A stretch of DNA of 64,000 nt from CAYXVF01 sp964468125 (GTDB lineage: Bacteria > Myxococcota > XYA12-FULL-58-9 > CAYXVF01). Shown here in pieces: positions 8,548-17,306 of the stretch. A model generated the notes under the pieces. It did not search any database and was not told where the DNA came from. It worked only from the letters and a program-made list of their open reading frames with translations. The stretch is from NCBI GenBank assembly GCA_964468125.1, contig CAYXVF010000007.1:31628-95627 (forward strand), written 5' to 3'. Numbering within the stretch: the first letter of the stretch is position 1; each line of letters opens with the position of its first letter. The position numbers were made by a program, and so were the translations under genes.

Positions 8548-10140
8548 GTGAGCCATCTGCTTCTTCTAACCCTGCTGAGCCAAGCCCCTCAGGTTGAGAC
8601 GGAGTTGGTCCTGAGCGAGGCCAACCCGGAGGAAACGATCACCATCGACATTCCTTCCGGCGAGGTGTCGATTCTGCAGCTGAACGTCCTCGACCCGGAC
8701 TTCCCAGACGAAGGGGAGCTCTACATCAACGAGATGGGGCCGATCGCGCTCTTTCCCGGCGGAAACGGCGGCCTCGACAGCCAAACCGTCAACATCAACA
8801 TCGCGCTCTCCCCGGAGCAGCAGGGTTGGTTCGTGGCCGGCCAGAATGCCCTGCGCTTCACCCGGGTCGCGACCGCGGGATACACGATTTTTAGGATCAC
8901 CGCTCTCGGCGATCTCGCTCTCCTCACCTACGACGCGGTCATGCCCACCACGGACCCGGTGGACCAAGCGATGGAGAAGGCCTCCCTGCTCTATCGCCGG
9001 CTCGTCGGCCTACGCACGTCCGTGGACAACCCAACGGTCCGAGCGATGGCCGACTACATCGCCATCGACGATTGGGTCGGTGCGGCGATGGTCGCGACCG
9101 AGGAAGCGGGCTTCTACAACCACGTGGTTCGGGATTTTGCCGCGAAGATGTCAAACCAAGAGGTGAGCGTTGGAGCGCCACTCAACGACTTCGTAGCGAC
9201 GATCGTAGGCATCACCCGGGACGAGCTCGATGCGCGTGAAATGCTCACCGGCGACTTCTTCTATATGGCGACCGGCGACGCAGTGGCCGTGCCCTTGGAC
9301 GTTCTTCAGGATGTGGTGACCTCGAACAATCACTACTCCGCCCTCGAGAACGAGCGCTACGACCTCGCTGCAGTTCTGAGCCGCATCGATCAGCAGTACA
9401 TTCGCGACCCCTCTGCGACCGACGAGCTCGTAAGCCACCCGGAACCCGCCGGGGTGCTGACCACGCGAGGCTGGATGGAAGCGCACGCGACCGCGGGGAC
9501 CAACCGACGACTCGCGGAGTTTGCGATCAGCGAGTTCACCTGCACGGAGATGGAGCAGTGGGCGGACTCGACGAGCCCAGACGCATTCGTCTGGCGCGAC
9601 GTGGACCGCTTCCCTGCCGGTGATGCCGCCCGCTACCAGACCGAGTGCAAGTCCTGCCATGCGAACCTCGATGCGTTCGCCGGCGCCTTCGCGCGCTTCG
9701 ACTTCGAGAACGGGTTCACGAAGTACGCGCCGTACTACGCGGACGGCGAGGATGACCCGGACGCGATGAAGCAAGAACCCATGGGCGTCTCCGAGAAGAT
9801 GACCCACAACTCGGACGTCTTCCCGGAGGGATACTCGCTCACCGACGACCACTGGACGAACCTCGCCCGAAGCCCGGCAAACGAAGCACGCTTTGGTTGG
9901 CGCGGCGATGTGAACGAAGGGCAAGGAATCGCGAGCTTCGCGGAGGCGATCGCCAACTCGACGGCCTTCTCGCGCTGCATGGTCGAGCGGGTATTCAACG
10001 AGGTGTGCCTCCGTGCTCCAAGCGCTGCCGAGCTCGAGCTCATCAGTGGCCTCGCCTGCGACTTCGAGGCGAGCGGATACAACCTCAAGCAACTCTTTCA
10101 AACCGTGGCTGCTCGTCCCGAGTGCCTCGGAGCGCACTAG
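8548..10140 (+). CDS. Exported CxxCH protein with DUF1592/DUF1588-like layout
   Basis: Starts at GTG with GGAG about 11 bases upstream and a short signal peptide (MSHLLLLTLLSQAPQ). Residues about 18-128 look like a beta-sandwich; 140-240 are helical with LYRRL at 148-152 and MLTGDFFY; AGVLTTRG at 301-308 and a single haem motif CKSCH at 367-371 follow, then a C-terminal helical region ending near PECLGAH. The order LYRRL, AGVLT, CxxCH and a C-terminal domain is the plan of the DUF1592-DUF1588-DUF1585 proteins of Planctomycetes and Myxococcota, to which I infer a distant relation. Function unknown. It follows the cytochrome gene after 36 bases and is probably co-transcribed. Confidence 0.72.
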   Translation: MSHLLLLTLLSQAPQVETELVLSEANPEETITIDIPSGEVSILQLNVLDPDFPDEGELYINEMGPIALFPGGNGGLDSQTVNINIALSPEQQGWFVAGQNALRFTRVATAGYTIFRITALGDLALLTYDAVMPTTDPVDQAMEKASLLYRRLVGLRTSVDNPTVRAMADYIAIDDWVGAAMVATEEAGFYNHVVRDFAAKMSNQEVSVGAPLNDFVATIVGITRDELDAREMLTGDFFYMATGDAVAVPLDVLQDVVTSNNHYSALENERYDLAAVLSRIDQQYIRDPSATDELVSHPEPAGVLTTRGWMEAHATAGTNRRLAEFAISEFTCTEMEQWADSTSPDAFVWRDVDRFPAGDAARYQTECKSCHANLDAFAGAFARFDFENGFTKYAPYYADGEDDPDAMKQEPMGVSEKMTHNSDVFPEGYSLTDDHWTNLARSPANEARFGWRGDVNEGQGIASFAEAIANSTAFSRCMVERVFNEVCLRAPSAAELELISGLACDFEASGYNLKQLFQTVAARPECLGAH

Positions 10141-10152
10141 GAGATGGGAACC

Positions 10153-10866
10153 ATGGCGAAGATTCTGCTGCGCTCACCGATTCTGCTGGCGCTCGCTCTC
10201 GCAGCCTGCTCGGCGGAAGAAGTTCAACCGACCGAGCAGGTCGCGATGAGCGGTGACGATGGGACGGGCTCCTCGAGTGGCCCGAATACACCGACCGAAC
10301 CGGGCGGCGGCGCGACACCGGACGAACCGACGGACCCCATCGTGCCAACCCCCGAGCCCGTTGAGGTATGCACGGCTCCCGTGGCGACGGCCGCGGTCCC
10401 CGCCGAAGCCTCGGTGGTGCGTGCTAATCGTGCCCTCGACAATTTCGTCTCCTGCCTCGGGACCGGCACACCGAGTCGCGCTTCCGTCGACGCCTGGCGT
10501 GAAAACCGCGCGGCGCTGTCGACGACCGGAGACGCGGAGACAATCGGCGCCCCGGTGCTCCAAGCGCTCAACTCGATCGCGGCCGAAGTCTGCAACGATC
10601 TGGTCGAGCTCGAAGGCGCCCCCGAGGCGACGCCGAGGATATTTGCCGGGGTCGACCTCGACGCCGGAGCCCTGAGCGAGCGCGAGTCCGTGATGCAGCG
10701 GATCGCCCGTTCGTGTTGGGGCCGAGAAGCGAGCAGCGCAGAGCGCGAACGCCTCGCCTCCGGCCTGGATGAAGCCTTTGCGGAAACCCCGGACCCGGGA
10801 GCGCGCATCGAGGGGTTGTTCCTGTGCACCTCGATGTTGAGCTCCCTTGCAGCGATCGAGATTTAG
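10153..10866 (+). CDS. Small lipoprotein of the exported haem cluster
   Basis: A 237-residue lipoprotein: MAKILLRSPILLALALAAC has a canonical lipobox (LAAC). A low-complexity Gly/Ser/Pro/Thr linker (about residues 30-70) leads to a helical, cysteine-containing domain of about 165 residues with no recognised family. The ATG at 10153 is preferred to the one at 10144 because AGGAG at 10139-10143 sits 9 bases before it but directly touches the earlier one. It starts 12 bases after the previous stop, so it belongs to the same operon; an accessory or anchoring role is likely but unproven. Confidence 0.72.
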   Translation: MAKILLRSPILLALALAACSAEEVQPTEQVAMSGDDGTGSSSGPNTPTEPGGGATPDEPTDPIVPTPEPVEVCTAPVATAAVPAEASVVRANRALDNFVSCLGTGTPSRASVDAWRENRAALSTTGDAETIGAPVLQALNSIAAEVCNDLVELEGAPEATPRIFAGVDLDAGALSERESVMQRIARSCWGREASSAERERLASGLDEAFAETPDPGARIEGLFLCTSMLSSLAAIEI

Positions 10867-10893
10867 AGCTCAGAACGTTTGGAGTGAGGACCC

Positions 10894-12345
10894 ATGCACG
10901 AGAAAGAAATCCAAGAACGAGAAGAAGAAAAGGCGGCGCGCGAGCTCGAGCGTCGTCGAACCTCCTACCGTGAGTTTTGTGAGGCCCATGGTCGACCCAA
11001 AACCCGACGGGAGTTTCTCGAAGCTTGCGCCATCGGCTTTGGCGGCTATGTCATGCTGCCCACCACTTCGTCGCTTCTCTTCACCCCGGAAGCGTGGGCA
11101 CAAAGCGGCGAGTGCCCTGCGCCCGTTCCTGCCAACGATCCGAACCGGCTGAGCCCGATCGTGAGCATCTCGCTCGGCGGCGGCGCAATGCTCTCGGGCA
11201 ACATGGTGCCCATGGGTCAGGACGGAAACCCTCTGCCCTCCTACGACAAGATGGGCCTCGGCCGCTCCCCGAATCTGGTCTCCCGCTTCGGAGGGGCCCG
11301 GTTCTTCGAGCGCAGCCAGCTCCTGGCCGGCATCGAGTCGGTCACGACCCAGGCCACGCGCGACAACACCGCTGCGGTCATGATTGCGGTGCGCTCCGGC
11401 GACGACTCGCGCAACAACCGCATGAATATCGCTGGCCTCACGGCCGCCGCGGGCCTCACGGGAGAGGTGCTCCCGGATCTCGGCAGCAGCCGTCACATGG
11501 ATGCCTTCGTGAGCTCCGCCTCGCCCCTCCAAGTGCGACGCTTTGGAGACCTGGCCAACGCCGCTTCCGGTGGCGGCTCCGGCGCGCTCGCGGTCCTCAG
11601 CCGCGAGCAACGTGCCTCGCTCCAGAACACGATCTTGCAGCTGAACGAAGAGCAAGCCCTCACCCTGGCTCAGCGCGGCCGGGGAGACGTGGCCGGCTTT
11701 CTTGCCCGGTGCGCTTCGCAGCAGAACTACCAGAACGCGACCGCCGAGCCGCCGCCGATCGACGTGCGTCAAACGCCCGCGCTCGCCGCGGCGTGGGGCG
11801 TGGATGCGGGCACCGGCGACGGAGACCGCGAGGTGGTCTTCGGTTCCATGTTGCTCGCGAGTCTTCGGGGCTCTGCAGGACACGCGATGTTCGAGATCGG
11901 CGGCTACGACTACCACAACAACACCCGAACCCGTGGCGACGAGCGCGACTTCGAGGCGGGCGAGCTCATCGGTCGCACGCTCGAGACCGCGGCGCTCACG
12001 GGGCAGAAAGTGTTCATCTACGTCAGCAGCGACGGCGCATGCGTATCGCCCACGTCCGATGCAGATGATGCGCCCTGGCGGTCTGACCGGGGGAGCGCGG
12101 GCTCGATGCAGCTCTATGCCTACGACCCTGCGGGGCGCCCGAACCTCGCCAATGGTTGGCAGGTCGGCTGGTTCAACGACGCACAGGCGGCGGACACGTC
12201 GGTGATCGGCGGTGCGGAATCCGGAGCGGCTGCTGCATTCTTGAACTACATGGCCTTCAACGACAAGCTCAACATCGGCCAGAACCTGGTCTCAAACGTG
12301 TTTCAACCGTCGGACATCGAGCGGGTGGTGAAGTTCGGAGCGTAG
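10894..12345 (+). CDS. Tat-exported DUF1501/DUF1552-like protein
   Basis: The 483-residue product has a charged N-region of about 36 residues, then a twin-arginine motif (KTRREFLEAC, residues 36-45), a hydrophobic stretch and a probable AWA-Q cleavage site near residue 69. The mature part, with blocks such as YDYHNNTRTRGDERDFEAG and VFIYVSSDGA, resembles Tat-exported DUF1501/DUF1552 proteins, which are found beside DUF1592- or DUF1800-type partners. No enzymatic activity is established for that family. Tat export suggests folding, perhaps with a metal or cofactor, before export. Last gene of the cluster, 27 bases after the lipoprotein gene; a converging permease gene ends 4 bases further on. 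Confidence 0.7.
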   Translation: MHEKEIQEREEEKAARELERRRTSYREFCEAHGRPKTRREFLEACAIGFGGYVMLPTTSSLLFTPEAWAQSGECPAPVPANDPNRLSPIVSISLGGGAMLSGNMVPMGQDGNPLPSYDKMGLGRSPNLVSRFGGARFFERSQLLAGIESVTTQATRDNTAAVMIAVRSGDDSRNNRMNIAGLTAAAGLTGEVLPDLGSSRHMDAFVSSASPLQVRRFGDLANAASGGGSGALAVLSREQRASLQNTILQLNEEQALTLAQRGRGDVAGFLARCASQQNYQNATAEPPPIDVRQTPALAAAWGVDAGTGDGDREVVFGSMLLASLRGSAGHAMFEIGGYDYHNNTRTRGDERDFEAGELIGRTLETAALTGQKVFIYVSSDGACVSPTSDADDAPWRSDRGSAGSMQLYAYDPAGRPNLANGWQVGWFNDAQAADTSVIGGAESGAAAAFLNYMAFNDKLNIGQNLVSNVFQPSDIERVVKFGA

Positions 12346-12349
12346 GCGA

Positions 12350-14254
12350 TCACTCGTAGCGAATGGCGTCGACGGGGCGGGCGCGGGCGCCTTTGAGCGC
12401 TGGGTAGAGCGTCGCCAGATGTGAAATCACCATCGCCGAAATAGCGACCAGCGCGACCTCGAGCGGCCGGACGCGCACGGTGAGTGAATCGACCATGTAG
12501 ACGTTCGCGGCGATCGAAATCCTCATCGCTTCGAGCGCGCTACAGACGAGCAGTCCGAGGGCGATCCCAACGGCCGTGCCCACGCCGCCAACGAACCAGC
12601 CTTCCATCACGAAAATCCGCATGATGCTCGTGTCGCGGGCACCCATCGACTTCAGGACGCCGATCTCCGCCGACTTCTCAACGACAGCCATGAAGAGCGT
12701 CGATGCAATGTTGAACGCCGCCACGACGATGATGAAGCTCAGTACGAGAAAGAAGACGATCTTTTGAAGCGAGAGCGCGCGAAAGATCCCCTCGTTCAGT
12801 TTTCGCCAGTCGAGGGTACGATAGGGGTAGCGTCCGATCGCGCGCAGCACGCGATTCGCGGTGAGCTCCACCCGATCCGGCTGGGTGACGCGCAGCTCGA
12901 CGCCGGTCACCGCCTTCCCCATCCCCATCAGCTTCTGCGTGGCGTCGATCGACGCATAGACCAGGCGTGAGTCGAACTCGTACATGCCCGAGCGAAAGGC
13001 GCGCCCCAGGCGAAAGCGCATCCGCTTGGGGGCATTTCCCCGCGCTCCGGCAAGCCCTACGGGTGTCGAGAGCAGGACGATCGAGCCCTCTTCGAGGTCG
13101 AGTTTTTCGAAGAGCTCCGCCCCGACCACCAGTGTTGGAACGCCATCGCGGTCCTGGACTGCATCGGTGAGCGCGGCGCTCGCCTCGTCGGCGCTCGAGT
13201 AGCGCACGCAGCCTCCCTCGACGATCTCCCGACACAGATTTCCGCCGATCCCGGTAACCTCCGCCGCGCTCGGAACTTCGATCCCTTTCAGGAGAATCGT
13301 GAAGGCTCGGTCGCCGGCGCTCATCATCGCTTCGTTGAAGGTGAAGGGGCTCGCGGCAGTGACATCGTCGAGCTGTACGACCGTATCGCGAATATCGTCG
13401 TACTCGATGAAATCGTGGCCGTATTTCTGCACCACGAGATGGGCATTGGTGGAGAGGATTTTGTCCTGAACATCCTGCTGATAGCCGCTCATCACCGCGG
13501 TCACCGCCACCAGCGCCGCAACGCCGAGGGCCACACCGCCGATCGCAACGACCGCGGTCAGTGACACCGCCGCACTCCGATCGCTTCCGAGGAGGTGCCG
13601 CAGGCTCACCATCAGCTCGAACCCCCGGCCGCGGCGCGCCACGTCGCTGCGAAGTGCGTCGGCCTTGTACATGAAGGCGAGCGAGCCCCCCACGATGCTC
13701 ATCACCCAGCTCGCAAAGAGGCAGAGCACGGAAGTCCGGACCCACATCTCACCAAAATAGCGGTAGCCCGGAGGTCGGGCGGCGTACATGTCAAAAAATG
13801 ACTCGCCCGCGCCAGGACCGATACCGAACACGCTCTGCCAGCCGACGGCGAGGTGCACGCCGACCAAGACGCCCACCAGCATCATCAGGGCCTGGGTCTC
13901 GTAATAGGCGATCCGTCGCCCGATCCACCCCATCACCGTGCCCGCAAGCCCGAGCACCAAGACGGCGGCGGTGAAGAGCAGCTCCGGATGAGCGCCGCCC
14001 CACTGCTCGACGTCGAAGAAAATCGCGATCCGGGCCACAGGGAGCATCACCGCCGCAGTCAGCGCCCCGAGAGCGAAGGCGCCCCAGTGGAATTGGCGGC
14101 GCCAAACCGACAAGATGAGGCCCCAGATCAAAAAGAGCCACAGGAGCTTCACAGCGGTCCAGACCTGGCCTGCGATCCATGCGAGATAGGAGCGGCGCGG
14201 CTCTTCCGCGCGAGGTTTCGGTGGGCTATTCACAGCGTCGCAGGGGGCTAGCAT
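12350..14254 (-). CDS. LolC/E-like (FtsX family) ABC permease with an N-terminal membrane extension
   Basis: The C-terminal 400 residues are a complete LolC/E-type permease: one membrane helix (SLTAVVAIGGVALGVAALVA), a periplasmic MacB-like domain, three more helices and the family ending ARARPVDAIRYE. LolC/E extract lipoproteins from the inner membrane with the ATPase LolD. Unlike normal LolC/E (about 400 residues), this protein carries about 230 extra N-terminal residues with roughly five more membrane helices. No ATPase gene is adjacent. The start is uncertain: ATG at 14254 or GTG at 14233, neither with a good ribosome-binding site; a much longer reading is rejected because it would cover the divergent gene at 14264. 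Confidence 0.82.
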   Translation of the reverse strand: MLAPCDAVNSPPKPRAEEPRRSYLAWIAGQVWTAVKLLWLFLIWGLILSVWRRQFHWGAFALGALTAAVMLPVARIAIFFDVEQWGGAHPELLFTAAVLVLGLAGTVMGWIGRRIAYYETQALMMLVGVLVGVHLAVGWQSVFGIGPGAGESFFDMYAARPPGYRYFGEMWVRTSVLCLFASWVMSIVGGSLAFMYKADALRSDVARRGRGFELMVSLRHLLGSDRSAAVSLTAVVAIGGVALGVAALVAVTAVMSGYQQDVQDKILSTNAHLVVQKYGHDFIEYDDIRDTVVQLDDVTAASPFTFNEAMMSAGDRAFTILLKGIEVPSAAEVTGIGGNLCREIVEGGCVRYSSADEASAALTDAVQDRDGVPTLVVGAELFEKLDLEEGSIVLLSTPVGLAGARGNAPKRMRFRLGRAFRSGMYEFDSRLVYASIDATQKLMGMGKAVTGVELRVTQPDRVELTANRVLRAIGRYPYRTLDWRKLNEGIFRALSLQKIVFFLVLSFIIVVAAFNIASTLFMAVVEKSAEIGVLKSMGARDTSIMRIFVMEGWFVGGVGTAVGIALGLLVCSALEAMRISIAANVYMVDSLTVRVRPLEVALVAISAMVISHLATLYPALKGARARPVDAIRYE

Positions 14255-14263
14255 AGGAACGGT

Positions 14264-15322
14264 ATGGGAACCAGAGTCTCCAAGTGGATCTCCGCGGGGG
14301 TCTTGAGCTTCGCAGTGCTCAGTCCAGCGAGTTTGCCTCTGGAAGCCACCGAAGCCCAGGCGAGCGACAGCCTCCGCGCCCGCCGCTTCGACAAGGTACA
14401 GGGGGTCACGATCTCCACCCACCGCATCGGCCTCGAATGGGGAACCGATGTGATCGGTCCCACTCTCGATCACATCGCGTCCGTCGGTGCCAACTGGGTC
14501 GCGATTCACCCCTACGCGGGAATCGGATCGGACGGCACCGTGCGTTTCGATCGCTTCGACCCGGAGGCCTACGCGGAATCTGTGCGCCGACCGATCCGAG
14601 AAGCCCACGCCCGGGGACTGAAGATCCTGGTCAAGCCGCACCTCGCCTACTGGGGCACCGGCTTCAGCTGGCGCGGCGAGATCGACTTCGAAGGTGAGGC
14701 GCTCAAACGCTTCTTCGAGGACTATCGCCGATGGACGGTCTACCTGGCCGAGCTCGCCGCAGACGCGGATGCCTTTTCCGTCGGATGCGAGCTCGACCGT
14801 CTCCTACAACATGAAACTCAGTGGCGCTCGATCATTGCAGAGGCGCGAGGGAAGACCGATGCCCCTCTCACCTACGCGGCCAACTGGCCCACCTACGAGA
14901 AGGTGCCGTTTTGGGACGCCCTCGATGCGATCGGGATCCAGGCGTACTTTCCGCTCTCGGAGAATCCATCGCCAACGCGCACCGAGCTGAAGCAGGCCTG
15001 GGACGGCTTGATGAAGAAGCTGCGCGTCTACTCCCGGTCGAAAAACAGGACCGTGGTCTTCACCGAGCTCGGCTACAATCATTCGACCGAGACGGCGCGC
15101 AAGCCCTGGGACTACGGCGTCGAGCACAACGCTCGCGCCGCATCGCTGCAGCGGCTCTGCTTTGAGGTCGCGCTCGAAGCGGTCGACGCTGAGCCGAGCG
15201 TCGTCGGCTCATTCCTGTGGAAATGGTTCCCCGAGCCACACCCAAACGGTCGGACCTACGCGCTCGCGACCGACGAGCTCAAAGCGTTGATCTGCGATCG
15301 CTGGTGCAAGACGGAGCCCTGA
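14264..15322 (+). CDS. Secreted GH113-like glycoside hydrolase
   Basis: A 352-residue protein with a signal peptide (hydrophobic core residues 9-25, cleavage probably near EAQA-SD) and a TIM-barrel glycosidase body. Blocks NWVAIHPYAG, GLKILVKPHL, FSVGCELDRL and VVFTELGYNH match glycoside hydrolase family 113 and related barrels; Glu176 would be the acid/base and Glu268 the nucleophile. Characterised GH113 enzymes are beta-mannanases, but the substrate here cannot be told. The start has AGGA six bases upstream and lies only 9 bases from the divergent permease start, so the promoters must reach into the opposite gene. Confidence 0.78.
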   Translation: MGTRVSKWISAGVLSFAVLSPASLPLEATEAQASDSLRARRFDKVQGVTISTHRIGLEWGTDVIGPTLDHIASVGANWVAIHPYAGIGSDGTVRFDRFDPEAYAESVRRPIREAHARGLKILVKPHLAYWGTGFSWRGEIDFEGEALKRFFEDYRRWTVYLAELAADADAFSVGCELDRLLQHETQWRSIIAEARGKTDAPLTYAANWPTYEKVPFWDALDAIGIQAYFPLSENPSPTRTELKQAWDGLMKKLRVYSRSKNRTVVFTELGYNHSTETARKPWDYGVEHNARAASLQRLCFEVALEAVDAEPSVVGSFLWKWFPEPHPNGRTYALATDELKALICDRWCKTEP

Positions 15323-15327
15323 GAGGC

Positions 15328-15704
15328 TCAGCCGGTCACGAAGCGGTAGCCGATTCCCCTGACCGTGAGAAAGTGGCTCGGCTTCTGCGGGTCATCTTCG
15401 AGTTTTTGGCGCAGACGGCTCACGAAGTTATCGAGTGTACGGTCGGTACCTGCGTAGTCGTACCCCCAGACCTTGGCGACGGGATCTCGAGCTCGAGCCT
15501 GTGGATTTCGCGCAGCACCTCGAAGCCATTCATCTTTGGGAGCATCACGTCGAGGAGTACCAGATCCGGGGTGTTGTCCACCGCCGTGGTCAACCCTTCA
15601 TCCCCATCCGGAGCCGCCTGGACCGAATTTCCCTCGAACTTCAGGTTTCTATACAGCCCCTGGGCAATCGATGGCTCGTCTTCGATAACCAGTATTCGCT
15701 CCAT
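15328..15704 (-). pseudogene. OmpR-type response regulator with internal deletion and frameshift
   Basis: The 5' part (ATG at 15704, GAGG upstream) encodes a receiver domain up to about the middle: MERILVIEDEPSIAQG, the phospho-acceptor in LLDVMLPKMNGFEVL, then LELEIPSP. From about 15480 a different frame encodes the end of an OmpR winged helix: VWGYDYAGTDRTLDNFVSRL and GIGYRFVTG, with TGA at 15328-15330. About 100 residues are missing between these parts, namely the second half of the receiver (Thr and Lys of the active site) and the first half of the DNA-binding domain, and the two pieces are out of frame. No histidine kinase is adjacent. The gene cannot make a working regulator as read. 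Confidence 0.82.
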
Positions 15705-15954
15705 CCGATCCCTCAACAGCCAGCGCGCATTCACGCTGCCCCCACGATGAAGCTCGCGCCGATGGAGGACGGAAGTCAGCGGCATGGGATCCAGTTTCAT
15801 CAGACGGGCTCTAGCAGCTCTTTGTCACGGGAGTATCACCGCCCGGTCGGGGTTCCTTTTTTCGACCGTGACCAAATCATGACCTGCCGGTGGACCCCTC
15901 GAGACTGTCCTAGGGCGATTCTTTGGGCGCCTGACCGGCCCAAGGAGGACAGAC

Positions 15955-16107
15955 ATGGTCATTCGCATCAGCCTCGTCGCGGAAATCGCCCTGACCGCGC
16001 TCCCTGCCCCGGTGAGTGCCGGGGAGACGACTGCGAAGCGACAATTGTGGTTGCGCGCACTGCAGGCCCGCGACGAAGGGAACGCGGCGGCTACATCGTC
16101 TCGATGA
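15955..16107 (+). CDS. Possible 50-residue exported peptide
   Basis: A 50-codon ORF begins at an ATG preceded by a near-perfect ribosome-binding site (AAGGAGG at 15942-15948, 6-base spacing). The product starts MVIRISLVAEIALTALPAPVSA, signal-peptide-like with a VSA-G cleavage site but with a Glu inside the hydrophobic core, and ends after 28 more residues. Its 3' end overlaps the converging TPR gene by 17 bases. It may be a real small gene or the surviving front of a longer exported protein truncated beside the broken regulator. Confidence 0.4.
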   Translation: MVIRISLVAEIALTALPAPVSAGETTAKRQLWLRALQARDEGNAAATSSR

Positions 16108-17296
16108 GACGAAGCCACTGCTTTGCAACGTTCGAGTGGGTCGCGTTCTTCGACTTGGCCGCCCGTTCGAGCGCGCGGCGGGCCGGGACCTTGCGACCCG
16201 CGTAGTAGTTGCCGATACCCATGAGCAGGTACGCCTGGCCGCTGTCCGCCAGCTTCCCGGTCTTGATCGCGGCCTCCGCCGAATCGACGGCCTTTTGCCA
16301 TTTCTCCTCCTCGAGGAGGAGCTGCGTGAGGCGGAGATAGAGATCGGGAGAGCGCGCGATCTTCGCGGCCTGCTGCAGCGGGGGTACGGCTTTTTCGACT
16401 TCTTTCGCCCGCACATATGCGTCGGCAAGAATCTTCAGGTGCTCTTCGTCGCGGGGGATCGTCTTCTTTCCGAGCTCCTTTTCGAGCACCTGCGCGCCCT
16501 TTAGCGGCACGTCTTGGTAAATAAACATCTGAGCGAGCTGCTTGATGTTGTTCGGCTTGGTGACATAGCCGCCTTCATAAGCGAGCTCGAAGACCGCAAG
16601 TGCACGCTTTTCGTCGTTGATCTCGCTGTAGAGCCCGCCGAGCTGCAGCCAATAGGTGGCCTTGGGGTAGAGCTCGACCAAACTCTTGAGCGTAGTGATC
16701 ATGTCGCGCTTCTTTTTTAGCTCATACTGCACTGCGCCCATCGATTGGAGCCAATTCTCCGGAGGCTTCGGCTTCGCGGCGATGGCGATGGCGAGCTGGT
16801 TGAGCGCTTTGTTCCAATCCTTCTTCTGGATGTAGGCCTGGGCGATGATGAAGCGCGTATCCGGTTTGGGGCTCTCGGCGTCTTTCAGCCAGATCTCGAA
16901 GTTCTTGACCGCATCGTTCCAGCGCTCGAGGGCCATGTAGAGCTGGCCGAGGTTGAAGCGCATGTCGAGGATCACGTTGTCCTCGAGCGCCTCCTGCGCC
17001 AGAGACTTCTCGAAGGCAGCGGCGGCGGGCTTGTACTTGTTCTGAATGAAGTACAGGTGACCGAAGGCCTGGTACATCATCGCGACCTCGCGCTTGTCCA
17101 GGCGACCCTCTCGGTCCTTCATGCGATTGAGCTCGGTGAGCGCGTCGTCGTACTTGTTCTCGTTCATCGCCTCGAACGCGCCGTTGAGGCGCTTGAACGC
17201 CCACTCACTCACCTGCGCGTGAGCGTCCGTGGGTGCGAGCCACAGAAGGCTCGCGAGCACGATTCCGGGAACTATTCTACGAAGCACTCGATTCAT
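16091..17296 (-). CDS. Periplasmic TPR protein of the TonB2-type operon
   Basis: A 401-residue protein with a signal peptide (MNRVLRRIVPGIVLASLLWL, cleavage near AHA-Q) and a run of tetratricopeptide repeats from about residue 30 to the end (helix pairs such as AFGHLYFIQNKYKPAAAAFEK). It follows tonB after 10 bases and is the last gene of the operon. A TPR protein in this place is a constant part of TonB2-type loci described in Vibrio and relatives, where it is thought to contribute to outer-membrane coupling; the exact task is not known. Confidence 0.82.
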   Translation of the reverse strand: MNRVLRRIVPGIVLASLLWLAPTDAHAQVSEWAFKRLNGAFEAMNENKYDDALTELNRMKDREGRLDKREVAMMYQAFGHLYFIQNKYKPAAAAFEKSLAQEALEDNVILDMRFNLGQLYMALERWNDAVKNFEIWLKDAESPKPDTRFIIAQAYIQKKDWNKALNQLAIAIAAKPKPPENWLQSMGAVQYELKKKRDMITTLKSLVELYPKATYWLQLGGLYSEINDEKRALAVFELAYEGGYVTKPNNIKQLAQMFIYQDVPLKGAQVLEKELGKKTIPRDEEHLKILADAYVRAKEVEKAVPPLQQAAKIARSPDLYLRLTQLLLEEEKWQKAVDSAEAAIKTGKLADSGQAYLLMGIGNYYAGRKVPARRALERAAKSKNATHSNVAKQWLRLIETM

Positions 17297-17306
17297 CCAC
17301 CCGCCC

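Noticed and set aside
14255..14641. N-terminal extension of the LolC/E-like permease frame
   Set aside because: The extra 129 residues lie inside the divergent signal-peptide-bearing glycosidase gene and have shadow-like composition.
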